A DNA stretch of 11,979 nucleotides from NCBI GenBank assembly GCA_048498995.1, contig JBEHWX010000139.1, positions 1 to 11,979 on the forward strand, read 5' to 3'. Of this stretch, positions 1 through 6,556 are shown piece by piece (the stretch's first letter is position 1; the number at the start of each line of letters is the position of its first letter). Origin of the DNA: JBEHWX01 sp048498995 (GTDB taxonomy: Bacteria; Bacteroidota; Ignavibacteria; OLB7). Position numbers and translations under genes: made by a program. Under the pieces are notes generated by a model. The model had not been told where the DNA came from. It did no database searches and saw only the letters and a list, made by a program, of their open reading frames with translations.

Positions 1-33
1 GAAGTGCGTGGCCGTCGCATCGTGTGGTTGGTT

Positions 34-59
34 GCGGCATCATCGGCCGATGATGCCGC
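34..59. terminator. 26-bp perfect palindrome, possible terminator of the 72-230 reading frame
   Basis: Bases 34-46 (GCGGCATCATCGG) are followed at once by their exact reverse complement at 47-59. As RNA this folds into an 11-bp stem with a GGCC loop. It lies 12 bases past the stop codon of the minus-strand reading frame at 72-230, where a terminator is expected. No T-run follows on the minus strand, so an intrinsic terminator is only one reading. A dimeric protein-binding site is the other. Confidence 0.5.
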
Positions 60-71
60 CGGGTGACTCCG

Positions 72-230
72 TTACCAGCCCACGCTCACCACCGGAAGCG
101 TGTAATACTCCGCCTTCAGGTAGTGGACGCCGGCCGGGGAGCGGCTCGGGTCGATCGTCGTGATCGACGAGATATCCCCCGACCACACCAGTGAACCCCA
201 GGTATCGACCGGCACCGCGTGGCGTATCAT
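72..230 (-). CDS. Small hypothetical ORF, or C-terminal remnant of a larger protein
   Basis: An open frame runs on the minus strand from the stop TGA at 312-314 to TAA at 72-74. The only ATG is at 230, giving 52 residues, MIRHAVPVDTWGSLV... to ...YYTLPVVSVGW. The codons end almost always in G or C, as in the real genes here, and the aromatic, hydrophobic composition looks like the end of a folded protein. A purine-rich GAGGG sits just upstream of the ATG. The frame stays open and codon-like for about 27 codons before the ATG, then meets a stop, which would fit a frameshifted or truncated gene. I do not recognise the family. A genuine small protein, a pseudogene 3' end and a chance ORF are all possible. 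Confidence 0.35.
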   Translation of the reverse strand: MIRHAVPVDTWGSLVWSGDISSITTIDPSRSPAGVHYLKAEYYTLPVVSVGW

Positions 231-553
231 CGTTCCCTCGGCGCGCGTTCCCGTGGCGATGCTCGATGCATCGCCATGCCGGCATGCGACGCGATGGTCG
301 GCGCCGGGTCGTCACGGCGTCGGCCTGGCGTCGCGGGCTGTCCGGAGCTGGGGCGTACGATTGCCCGAGTGACACGGCATCTCCGCCGAATGTGACCGGC
401 GCGTCTCTCCTCACTCTCGCGGTCTCTCCTCTCCCCGGCGGGCGTCACATGCCGGCGTCCGGCTCGCGGAGTTCTTCCATGCGTGCTATCTTCGCGGGCC
501 GCGCTCCGACCGGAGGCCGCGCTCCTCATCCGAAGAAGATTATCTGGCATCCT
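231..553. other. Gene-free stretch upstream of the crotonase gene
   Basis: No convincing gene is seen in this 323-base stretch; ORFs that cross it lack family features. It contains two adjacent inverted repeats: GCGATG/CATCGC arms at 256-261 and 269-274, then the palindrome CATGCCGGCATG at 275-286. A pyrimidine-rich tract at 401-436 carries GTCTCTCCTC twice (403-412 and 422-431, 19 bp apart). GGCCGCGCTCC occurs twice (497-507 and 515-525, 18 bp apart). The promoter of the gene starting at 554 should lie at its right end. Confidence 0.6.
541..546 (+). promoter_or_regulatory. Candidate -10 element immediately before the crotonase start
   Basis: TATCTG at 541-546, within GATTATCTGG, ends 7 bases before the ATG at 554. 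That is the distance expected if transcription starts at or near the start codon, giving a leaderless mRNA. No Shine-Dalgarno sequence occurs at normal spacing. A second TATCTTCG lies at 487-494. No clear -35 element is visible, so this is tentative. Confidence 0.25.
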
Positions 554-1339
554 ATGCAGTTCGAAACCATCCTTCTCGATCGACGGGCCGAAGGCTTCGT
601 CGTGATCACCCTCAACCGGCCGGACAAGCTCAACGCCCTGAACATCCAGCTGCTCGATGATCTCCACGAGGCGGTCTCGCAGCTCAGCCGCGAGGAGTCC
701 GTGCGCGGGATGATCATCACCGGCGCCGGGGAGAAGGCGTTCGCCGCCGGCGCCGACATCGCCGAGCTGAACCGGCTGGACGGCTACACCGGACAGGCCT
801 ACTCCGAGCGGGGGCACCGTGTCTTCAACGCCATCGAGCGCTTCGGCTCCCCGGTGATCGCCGCGGTCAACGGGTTCGCCCTCGGTGGGGGATGCGAGCT
901 GGCGATGGCCTGCCACATCCGCCTGGCCAGTGAGCGCGCCAAGTTCGGCCAGCCGGAGGTCAACCTCGGGATCATTCCCGGCTTCGGCGGCACGCAGCGC
1001 CTTACCCGCCTCGTGGGCCCCGCCCGCTCGGCCGAGCTGAACCTCACCGGCGACCTGATCGACGCGGCCACCGCCGAGCGGATCGGCCTGGTCAATCACG
1101 TCTATCCGGGAGAGCAGCTGATGGAGAAGGCCGAGGAGATGATGAAGAAGATGCTCTCGAAGGGACCCTTCGCCGTCAAGATGGCGCTGCGCGCCGTGGT
1201 CGCCTCCGTCGATGCCACGATCGACGAGGGGATCGCGCTCGAGGCGAAGCTCTTCGGCGAATGCTGCGGCACGGAGGACTTCAAGGAGGGAACCGGCGCG
1301 TTCCTCGAGAAGCGTACCCCGGAGTTCCGCAACGCCTGA
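554..1339 (+). CDS. Enoyl-CoA hydratase/isomerase (crotonase family)
   Basis: This 261-residue protein has the usual length of a single-domain crotonase. Such enzymes add water across the double bond of short-chain trans-2-enoyl-CoA to give 3-hydroxyacyl-CoA, in beta-oxidation or butyrate-type metabolism in the cytoplasm. Family marks are clear: LNRPDKLNALN near residue 20, the oxyanion-hole segment FAAGADIAEL at 63-72, GFALGGGCELAMAC at 107-120, and PEVNLGIIPGFGGTQRL at 134-150. Glu115 (in GGGCEL) and Glu135 (in QPEV) occupy the two catalytic glutamate positions of classical enoyl-CoA hydratases, so hydratase rather than only isomerase activity is likely. The ATG at 554 fits the family N-terminus; the frame is open further upstream, but that part has no family similarity. 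The gene stands alone, so the exact substrate cannot be told. Confidence 0.95.
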   Translation: MQFETILLDRRAEGFVVITLNRPDKLNALNIQLLDDLHEAVSQLSREESVRGMIITGAGEKAFAAGADIAELNRLDGYTGQAYSERGHRVFNAIERFGSPVIAAVNGFALGGGCELAMACHIRLASERAKFGQPEVNLGIIPGFGGTQRLTRLVGPARSAELNLTGDLIDAATAERIGLVNHVYPGEQLMEKAEEMMKKMLSKGPFAVKMALRAVVASVDATIDEGIALEAKLFGECCGTEDFKEGTGAFLEKRTPEFRNA

Positions 1340-1343
1340 GCGC

Positions 1344-1369
1344 CCGCGAGGCGCGTCCGCGAGGCGCGC
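1344..1369 (+). repeat. Two 13-bp tandem repeats just after the crotonase stop
   Basis: CCGCGAGGCGCG occurs at 1344-1355 and again at 1357-1368, a 13-bp period, starting five bases after the stop codon. It is noncoding. Its role is unknown. Confidence 0.75.
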
Positions 1370-1415
1370 CGCGTGACGGCGCGACGAATCCGTGAGACGA
1401 TACCGGTGAAACGAC

Positions 1416-1457
1416 GACGGCGGCGAGATCGATATGCGATCTCGCCGCCGTCATTTT
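1416..1457. terminator. Strong hairpin terminator between convergent genes
   Basis: GACGGCGGCGAGATCG (1416-1431) pairs perfectly with 1437-1452 over 16 bp around the loop ATATG, and ATTTT follows at 1453-1457. On the minus strand the stem is followed by GTCGTTTCA, which is mildly T-rich. The hairpin lies between the crotonase (ends 1339, +) and the DHS-like gene (ends 1576, -), so it probably terminates both convergent transcripts. Confidence 0.85.
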
Positions 1458-1575
1458 CTGCGCAGCCATCCGTTCGAGAGCCCGACCGGACACGATCGGC
1501 GAGACGATCTTCCGTTGTCACCCGCCGCATCGCCGGCGTCGGCCGCTCGCCGCGTCGGTGGGGGATCCGGAGAGC

Positions 1576-2553
1576 TCAGCTCGTGGGGCGGGAGATCCCT
1601 TCCTTCGCGAGCCCGGCCTTGATCATCGCGGCCACCAGCGGGATCATGATCTCGTGATGCCCGGTGAAGGAGAAGCCCTGCCCGCCATCCTGCGTGGGAC
1701 GCTGCACCACGTTCACGCGGGGACGATAATGCTGGATCATGTCGAAGTTCGCCGTGGCGAAGTCGAACGCCTTGGCGCCGAGGTTCCGCGCGACGGTGAG
1801 CGCCTTCAGGAAGACCTCCGGCAGAATCACCGCCGAGCCGACGTTCATCGCCACGCCGCCGTCGCCGAGCTCGCACAGCTCGCGGCAGAGGAGGCGGAAG
1901 TCGCGGAAGGTGAGCTCGCCGGTCGCCTCGCCGCTCATCGTCGGCTGCTGATGCGTGATATCGGTGCCGACCGAGGCGTGCACCGTCACCGGCGTGCCGG
2001 TCCTGACGCAGGTCGCCAGGATCGACGTCCGCCCTGTATTTGCCTCCAGCAGCGCCTCGCCGAGCGCCTCGCCGTAGCCGAGCTCCCGATCCTCCGAGCG
2101 ATAGGCCTTCACGAGCGTGCCGTTGATGAACTCGCCGGTCTGCTTCGACATGCCGAAGCTGCCGTCGGTGATGGTGGCGGCCACATCCTCGGAGGTGGCG
2201 CCGAACAGGGCGCTCTCGCTGTCGTGGATGGCGGCCGCGGAGTTCATCGCCACGCCGGTGATCACCCGCCGCTCCACCAGATCGCAGATCAGCGGCGCCA
2301 GCCCCACCTTCACCACGTGCGCGCCGATCATCAGTATCACGGGACGATCGCGCCGCACCGCCTCGACCACCAGGCCGACGAACCGGCGGAGATCGCGCGC
2401 CACCAGAATGTCCGGCAGGGAGTCGATGAACAGGGAGAAGTCGTCGGAGGGCTCGTAGGGGGTGGCCGACTGTTCCTGGGCCACTTTGCTGAACCGGGTA
2501 TCGATGGAGATGAGCCGGATTCCGCTCAGGTCGATTTTGGGATATCGTGACAT
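1576..2553 (-). CDS. Deoxyhypusine synthase-like protein
   Basis: This 325-residue protein resembles bacterial proteins annotated as deoxyhypusine synthase-like, with a Rossmann-type NAD-binding fold. Visible segments are a dxRxSKV-like N-terminus (DTRFSKV, 18-24), the glycine-rich MIGAHVVKVGLAPLICDL (75-92), AMNSAAAIHDSE (102-113), DGSFGM (130-135), PVTVHASVGTDITH (188-201), NVGSAVILPEVFLKA (237-251), and a C-terminal GFSFTGHHEIMIPL (293-306). True deoxyhypusine synthases have a catalytic lysine in a SWGKI-type motif near the C-terminus. The HHEIM segment appears to occupy that region here without the lysine, so transfer of an aminobutyl group to eIF5A is doubtful and the reaction is unknown. 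The start at ATG 2553 gives the expected N-terminus. It has no Shine-Dalgarno, but TATCTT lies 9 bases upstream. The gene is divergent from the FRG gene and is probably cytoplasmic. Confidence 0.8.
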   Translation of the reverse strand: MSRYPKIDLSGIRLISIDTRFSKVAQEQSATPYEPSDDFSLFIDSLPDILVARDLRRFVGLVVEAVRRDRPVILMIGAHVVKVGLAPLICDLVERRVITGVAMNSAAAIHDSESALFGATSEDVAATITDGSFGMSKQTGEFINGTLVKAYRSEDRELGYGEALGEALLEANTGRTSILATCVRTGTPVTVHASVGTDITHQQPTMSGEATGELTFRDFRLLCRELCELGDGGVAMNVGSAVILPEVFLKALTVARNLGAKAFDFATANFDMIQHYRPRVNVVQRPTQDGGQGFSFTGHHEIMIPLVAAMIKAGLAKEGISRPTS

Positions 2554-2560
2554 GTGGCCA

Positions 2561-2568
2561 CGAAGATA
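2561..2568 (-). promoter_or_regulatory. Candidate -10 element (TATCTTCG) before the DHS-like gene
   Basis: On the minus strand TATCTTCG lies just before the ATG at 2553, within GATTATCT, an octamer also found just before the crotonase start. Its position near -10 from the start codon and the lack of a Shine-Dalgarno suggest leaderless transcription. No convincing -35 element is visible. Confidence 0.25.
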
Positions 2569-2703
2569 ATCGAAGCGGAGGAAGAATGATGCAGGGAGAA
2601 ATCGCGCCATGCTCCGGTTCGCGCATTCTTCATTCCTCAGTCTCGCATCACTTCGTGATATTCCCGCTCGGCTTCGCCCGGCGCCCTCTCCGAGGACCGG
2701 CTC

Positions 2704-2752
2704 CTTCCGGAGCACCGGCTCTTCCGGAGCACCGGCTCTTCCGGAGCACCGG
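2704..2752 (+). repeat. Three 17-bp tandem repeats upstream of the FRG gene
   Basis: CTTCCGGAGCACCGGCT occurs at 2704-2720 and 2721-2737, followed by a third copy of its first 15 bases at 2738-2752. A degenerate unit (CTCCGAGGACCGGCT) precedes the array. The period is not a multiple of three and the array lies in the 259-base gap between divergent genes. It could affect expression of either gene, or be a neutral minisatellite. Confidence 0.85.
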
Positions 2753-2800
2753 CCGGCCGGATGCGGGGCCGTGCGGCGAACAGACAGGTATCACGTTCAG

Positions 2801-2808
2801 AAGGAGGG
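2801..2808 (+). promoter_or_regulatory. Strong ribosome binding site that fixes the FRG gene start
   Basis: AAGGAGGG at 2801-2808 matches the anti-Shine-Dalgarno sequence closely and ends four bases before GTG at 2813. It decides the start against the upstream in-frame candidate at 2609, which would add 68 residues encoded partly by the 17-bp tandem repeats. Confidence 0.85.
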
Positions 2809-2812
2809 ATCG

Positions 2813-3604
2813 GTGGAGGATATCCGGATCACGGGCTGGGACGAGCTCAACACGCTCCTTTACGAGCATTCGTGGCAGCAGCCGCTCGGCAGGTTTCGCT
2901 CCAATCTCGCGTTCCGCGGAATGCAGAATGCCCGGAACGATCTCTCCACCAGCCTTACCCGGCTCGGCGGCGAATACGGCAACCTGGAAGGACATCTGCT
3001 CAGGAACTTCAGAAAGTACGCGCATCGCGACGCCGTTCCCGGCGATTCGGTCTGGAACTGGCTCGCCGTGGCGCAGCACCATGGGCTCCCCACCCGCCTC
3101 CTCGACTGGACCTTCTCCCCGTTCGTGGCGATGCACTTCGCCACCGAGGATATCGAGCACTTCGATCTCGACGGCGTGATCTGGTGCGTCGAGTACACCA
3201 AGGCCCAGCAGCTTCTGCCGGAGGCCCTCACCGAGATCCTTGAGGATGAGCGGGCCGACGTCTTCACCGCGGAAATGCTCAGCCGCGCGGCCGGCACGCT
3301 CGCGGAGTTCGATGCCCTGGGTGATGACGAGTTCGTGGTCTTCTTCGAGCCCCCCTCGCTGGACGATCGCATCGTCAATCAGTTCGCCCTCTTCTCGCTG
3401 ATGTCGAGCCCCACCGTCTCGCTCGATACCTGGCTGGACGAGCACCCCGAGCTCTTCCGACGGCTGATCATCCCGGCGGAGCTGAAGTGGGAGATCCGCG
3501 ACAAGCTGGATCAGGCGAACATCTCCGAGCGCGTCCTCTTTCCCGGCCTGGACGGGCTGAGCCGCTGGCTCAAGCGCTACTACACTCCCGCGCAGCGACG
3601 ATAG
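2813..3604 (+). CDS. FRG domain protein
   Basis: This 263-residue protein has the hallmarks of the FRG domain, named for its conserved Phe-Arg-Gly. FRG is at residues 34-36 (LAFRGMQNAR), followed by a charged helix (HLLRNFRKYA, 61-70), WNWLAVAQHHGLPTRLLDWT (81-100) with FVAMHFAT (104-111), and a late DDRIVNQFALFSL (184-196). The domain spans nearly the whole protein, with no signal peptide or membrane segment, so it should be cytoplasmic. The biochemical function of the family is not established. Members are scattered in bacteria and phages, which suggests an accessory or conflict-related role; for this gene that is inference. The start is GTG with an excellent ribosome binding site. No partner gene is next to it: the preceding gene is divergent and the next convergent. 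Confidence 0.88.
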   Translation: MEDIRITGWDELNTLLYEHSWQQPLGRFRSNLAFRGMQNARNDLSTSLTRLGGEYGNLEGHLLRNFRKYAHRDAVPGDSVWNWLAVAQHHGLPTRLLDWTFSPFVAMHFATEDIEHFDLDGVIWCVEYTKAQQLLPEALTEILEDERADVFTAEMLSRAAGTLAEFDALGDDEFVVFFEPPSLDDRIVNQFALFSLMSSPTVSLDTWLDEHPELFRRLIIPAELKWEIRDKLDQANISERVLFPGLDGLSRWLKRYYTPAQRR

Positions 3605-3634
3605 CTCCGGGAAGAACCGGAACCCGACAAACGA

Positions 3635-3666
3635 GAACGGACGGGCCGCTTCCAGCCCGTCCGTTC
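3635..3666. terminator. Hairpin between convergent FRG and TPR genes
   Basis: GAACGGACGGGC (3635-3646) pairs perfectly with 3655-3666 over 12 bp around an 8-base loop. It begins 31 bases after the FRG stop. There is no clear T-run on the plus strand, while on the minus strand TCGTTTGTC follows the stem. It probably serves as a shared terminator for the two convergent genes. Confidence 0.65.
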
Positions 3667-3746
3667 CCATGTATCGCGTTGACCCACCGACGGACTCGCG
3701 CGGCCCGACCGGGCCGCTTCATCCACCCTCTCCACCCGGAATCATC

Positions 3747-4394
3747 TCAGTCCAGCTTGTCGGCCGCCTTCCGCTGCGTCTGCTGGTCGTTGGCGTCGCG
3801 CGCCTTGGCGGCAACGCAGCGCCGGAAATCGGCCATCGCCGAGGCATCGTCATCCATCTCCTCGTAGGCGCGTCCGCGGAGGAAATAGATCTCCACCTGA
3901 TTCTCCGCGCCGTTCTGCAGCGCCTTGGTCAGGTTGGCCACCGCGTCCTTGAACGTCGCCGGCGGAAGCCCGCCGTAGAGCGCCTTGGCGGCCGTCTTCG
4001 CCATCCAGGAGAGATCGGCCATGTAGAAGTGCCAGGCGCCGAGCGCCATGTAGGCGGAGCCGTTCTTCGGGTCGAGCTCGATGGCCCGCTCGGCGTGCTC
4101 CTTCACCACCTTCGAGAGCGCCACGCGCTCGCTGTTCGAGGCCACCTGCGCCAGACGTCCAGCGGCCGCGGCCATCCAGAGATGCTCGTTGGAGACGTTC
4201 GGGTTGGCCGCCACCGATTTCTGCGCGGCGGCGTAGGCGTTCCGATATGCACTCTCCTGCTTGTCGTCGTCGGTCATCTTTTCGGCGGCGCGAACCATGT
4301 CGCGCACGGCCGACCAGTCGGCGCGGGCAAGCGGGGAGGAGACGAGAAGGAACAGAAGCGCGATCGAGGCGGAGCGCGAGAGCATGCGGGTCAT
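3747..4394 (-). CDS. Secreted or periplasmic TPR-like protein
   Basis: This 215-residue protein begins with a clear signal peptide: charged MTRMLSRS, a hydrophobic stretch IALLFLLVSS, and a likely cleavage after ARA near residue 25. The rest is alpha-helical with TPR-like repeats: a helix pair around 47-64, HAERAIELDPKNGSAYMALGAWHF (100-123), and AVANLTKALQNGAENQVEIYFLRGRAYEEMDDDASAMADFRRCV (151-194). The segment ADLSWMAKTAAKALYGGLPPATF (126-148) is typical of a family of exported TPR proteins related to the RMD1-type fold. Such proteins usually act as scaffolds, with no enzymatic activity. No lipobox cysteine is present, so it is probably periplasmic. The start at 4394 has AAGGTGG four bases upstream; an open frame further upstream lacks protein-like features. 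Its partner is unknown. Confidence 0.82.
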   Translation of the reverse strand: MTRMLSRSASIALLFLLVSSPLARADWSAVRDMVRAAEKMTDDDKQESAYRNAYAAAQKSVAANPNVSNEHLWMAAAAGRLAQVASNSERVALSKVVKEHAERAIELDPKNGSAYMALGAWHFYMADLSWMAKTAAKALYGGLPPATFKDAVANLTKALQNGAENQVEIYFLRGRAYEEMDDDASAMADFRRCVAAKARDANDQQTQRKAADKLD

Positions 4395-4533
4395 GATGCC
4401 ACCTTCAGGATCAAATGGTACATCCGTCGTCCGGGCTCGAGTTGCCGGAGGTCGAAGGGAAGATCGTTTCTCGAACATCCCATGGCAACACGAATCATGC
4501 CCACCTGCGAGGAAGCGGCCGGAGCCTCCTCTC

Positions 4534-4555
4534 CCGGCGGGCCGAACCCGGCCGG
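4534..4555 (-). terminator. GC-rich hairpin after the LamG cargo gene
   Basis: Five bases past the stop codon at 4561-4563 the minus strand can fold CCGGC/GCCGG outer arms with an inner GGG/CCC and a TTCGG loop, with one bulged C. No T-run follows, so termination may be weak or Rho-dependent. The remainder of the gap to 4394 shows no gene. Confidence 0.45.
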
Positions 4556-4560
4556 CGCGG

Positions 4561-6495
4561 CTACCGGACAACCACCAGCGTCCGTGCCGGCGGCATCCCC
4601 GCCGGCCATGACCGCGCCGCGCCGAGTCGGTAGAAATAGACGCCCGGCGAGGCTCCCGTGAGATCGAGCTCGAAGCGGTTCTCGCCGGCCCTCCCGGCTA
4701 TCGCGTGGGAAGCCACCAGACGCCCCAGTCGGTCGGTGACCGCCAGACGCAGCTCCTCCGGCGCCGAAAGGGTGAAGGTGATCACGGTCCGTCCGGAGCA
4801 GGGATCGGGAGCGCTGCCGCCGATCCCCGGCTCCCCGTCCGTCCGTGCCTCCTGTCCCCTCGTCTCCGGCGTGGGCTCCTGGCCCGACGGCATGGCGACG
4901 CGGCAGCGGAAATCGACCGGATCGATGGAGCCGTCGGCCGCCACGCTCTGGAGGCGATACTCGTAATCGGTCCCGGCGGCCAGCCGGTCCCGGTCGAGGA
5001 AGCGGTAGCTCCGTCCGATCGCGGAGGTGCCGAGGCCGGCCAGCTCGCCATCGGAGCGGTAGCTCGCGATCGGCGCCAGCTCCCCGGTGTCGGCCGCGCG
5101 GCGCCAGAGGAGGTACCCCGCGTTGTTCCGCTCCGAGGCGGTCCGCCACGTCAGCTCGACCCCGTCGGTGGCGACCGAGGCCTGGAAGCTCACCAGCTCC
5201 ACCGGAAGCGCGCTCTCCTGGGATGCCAGGCCGAGCGTATAGAAGCCATCCTGAAGGTCGGCGTCGGCCACGTCGAAGATCACCTGATCGCCGGAGATCC
5301 AGGCGTCGACCGTGGCCACGGCCGCGAACGGGCCGCTGGCCGCGGCGCGTCGGAGCAGCCGGTAGTCGGAGGCGCTTCCGGCCGGCGTGGTCGCCAGACC
5401 GGCGTCGCCGAAATCGAACTCCAGGCGCGCGTTCCCGCCGCCGAGCTGGCCGGTCTTGTCCAGATACCAGACCCGCGACCAGCGCGTGACCATGTCGGCC
5501 GGAAGGTCGGCGGCAACATCGGCCGTCGTGGCTCCATCGTGGCCGAAGAGGAGGTAGTTGCCGTTGCCGTCGAGCGCGCCGTTGGCCAGCACGATCAGCC
5601 CCGAGGAGGCGGCCGCCGTGTGCGCGCCGTCGGACTCCCGGCCGATGCCGGCCACGTCGGTCGTGTGCGTGGTGGACGCATAGAGGTCGTTCGCGATCGC
5701 GATGCCGTAGCGGGCCGAGAGGGCGTTCTCGACGATCGCCTGCTGGGCGGCCAGGAGGAGCGTGTCGTAGTGGATGATCTCGGCGATCTCGCCGCCGAGG
5801 AACTGCGTCGAGCTCCGGTTGGCGCCGATGGTGAATCCGTCGGCCGTCCTGGCGCCGGCATCGCCGGTTCCCGGCGTCCCGCCGTCGGCGGCGATGGAGG
5901 AGGCTGTACCGTTGTAGACCCCGCGGAGGATGGTGAAGCTCCCCTGCGTGACCGCCACGGTAACGTCGGTGGCGGCGTTGACGCGGGCCAGCGTGGTGCC
6001 GGAGTAGCCGAGCACCATCGTGTTGCTGCCGGCGGTGCGGCTGTCGACGATCGTCTGCGCCGTGCTGCCGCCGCCGATCTTCCGCGCCACGGCGAAGAGG
6101 GTGAACGGCTGCGACAGCGCCGGCGAGATGCTCGCGCTCCGGAGGAAATCCTCTCCGCCGGAAACCGCGATGTCGAAGGCGAGCACCGGCAGGCCGTTGA
6201 GCCCGTTGGTGCCGGTCCGGAGCGTCGGGCGCCGTCCGGCCGTGGCCTGCGTCACGTTCCGTCCGCGTCCGGATCTATCCTCCCAGCGTCCCACCGTGTC
6301 GCCGTTGGCCGCCGCGGCGGTCGTGCCGGCCGAGGTCTGGTAGGTGCCCGAGGAGCCCTGAAGCCAGAGCTGGAGATGCGAAGTCCCGTCGGTCGATCCC
6401 ACGCCGCCCGGACCGTTCTGCGCGCGAGCGCCGGCGGCCGTGATGAGTGCCAGGGGAACGAGGAGCATCAGGCTCGAGGTAATGGTGCGTTGCAT
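4561..6495 (-). CDS. T9SS cargo protein with LamG-like and Fn3-like domains
   Basis: This 644-residue protein starts with a signal peptide (MQRTITSSLMLLVPLALITAAGARAQ, cut near residue 26). Residues 40-268 read as a concanavalin A/LamG-like sandwich (LQLWLQ; VGRWEDRSG; PVLAFD; FTLFAVARK; EIAEIIHYD; ENALSARYGI). Residues 270-425, with DVAGIGRESDG and NYLLFGHDG, resemble the module often following such a domain in T9SS cargo (DUF8202-like, from memory). Residues 431-535 are an Fn3-like module (VELVSFQAS, VELTWRTASERNNAGYLLWRR). Residues 565-644 are a sorting domain (PDPCSGRTVITFTL, VTDRLGRLV, GENRFELDL, GVYFYRL), though the first motif departs from the usual NPxxxxT form. The protein should cross the outer membrane by T9SS and be anchored or released. 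Its ligand is unknown; a carbohydrate is one possibility. The ATG at 6495 has GGGAGAG upstream and gives an intact signal peptide. Confidence 0.85.
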   Translation of the reverse strand: MQRTITSSLMLLVPLALITAAGARAQNGPGGVGSTDGTSHLQLWLQGSSGTYQTSAGTTAAAANGDTVGRWEDRSGRGRNVTQATAGRRPTLRTGTNGLNGLPVLAFDIAVSGGEDFLRSASISPALSQPFTLFAVARKIGGGSTAQTIVDSRTAGSNTMVLGYSGTTLARVNAATDVTVAVTQGSFTILRGVYNGTASSIAADGGTPGTGDAGARTADGFTIGANRSSTQFLGGEIAEIIHYDTLLLAAQQAIVENALSARYGIAIANDLYASTTHTTDVAGIGRESDGAHTAAASSGLIVLANGALDGNGNYLLFGHDGATTADVAADLPADMVTRWSRVWYLDKTGQLGGGNARLEFDFGDAGLATTPAGSASDYRLLRRAAASGPFAAVATVDAWISGDQVIFDVADADLQDGFYTLGLASQESALPVELVSFQASVATDGVELTWRTASERNNAGYLLWRRAADTGELAPIASYRSDGELAGLGTSAIGRSYRFLDRDRLAAGTDYEYRLQSVAADGSIDPVDFRCRVAMPSGQEPTPETRGQEARTDGEPGIGGSAPDPCSGRTVITFTLSAPEELRLAVTDRLGRLVASHAIAGRAGENRFELDLTGASPGVYFYRLGAARSWPAGMPPARTLVVVR

Positions 6496-6533
6496 GGCGT
6501 TTCTCTCCCGTGTTTGTGTCGCGTGACTGTTCC

Positions 6534-6553
6534 GGCGCCACGCAGGTGGCGTC
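6534..6553 (-). other. Leader hairpin upstream of the LamG cargo start
   Basis: GCCAC (6537-6541) pairs with GTGGC (6546-6550) around a 4-base loop, and the stem extends to about 8 bp with one G-T pair. It lies 39 bases or more upstream of the ATG at 6495, between the 13-bp repeat array and the ribosome binding site. Any regulatory role is speculative. Confidence 0.35.
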
Positions 6554-6556
6554 GCC

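Noticed and set aside
191..553. N-terminal extension of the crotonase from 191
   Set aside because: The extra 121 residues have no crotonase similarity, and the ATG at 554 matches the usual family start.
227..1099. 290-residue minus-strand ORF opposite the crotonase
   Set aside because: It overlaps an unmistakable crotonase and has no family features.
1576..2553. A true deoxyhypusine synthase that modifies eIF5A
   Set aside because: The lysine-containing catalytic motif is not seen where expected, and bacteria generally lack eIF5A, so only 'deoxyhypusine synthase-like' is claimed.
1451..2626. 391-residue minus-strand and 330-residue plus-strand ORFs over the DHS-like gene
   Set aside because: Both are compositional shadows, rich in Arg and His; the DHS-like frame has conserved motifs.
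2704..2752. CRISPR array
   Set aside because: The units abut directly with no spacers and are too short; the same applies to the 13-bp array at 6557-6689. No cas genes are present.
2609..2812. N-terminal extension of the FRG protein from 2609
   Set aside because: The extension is encoded partly by noncoding-type 17-bp repeats, and a near-perfect ribosome binding site marks GTG at 2813.
2648..3670. 340-residue minus-strand ORF opposite the FRG gene
   Set aside because: It has no domain features and runs through the 17-bp tandem repeats and a terminator hairpin.
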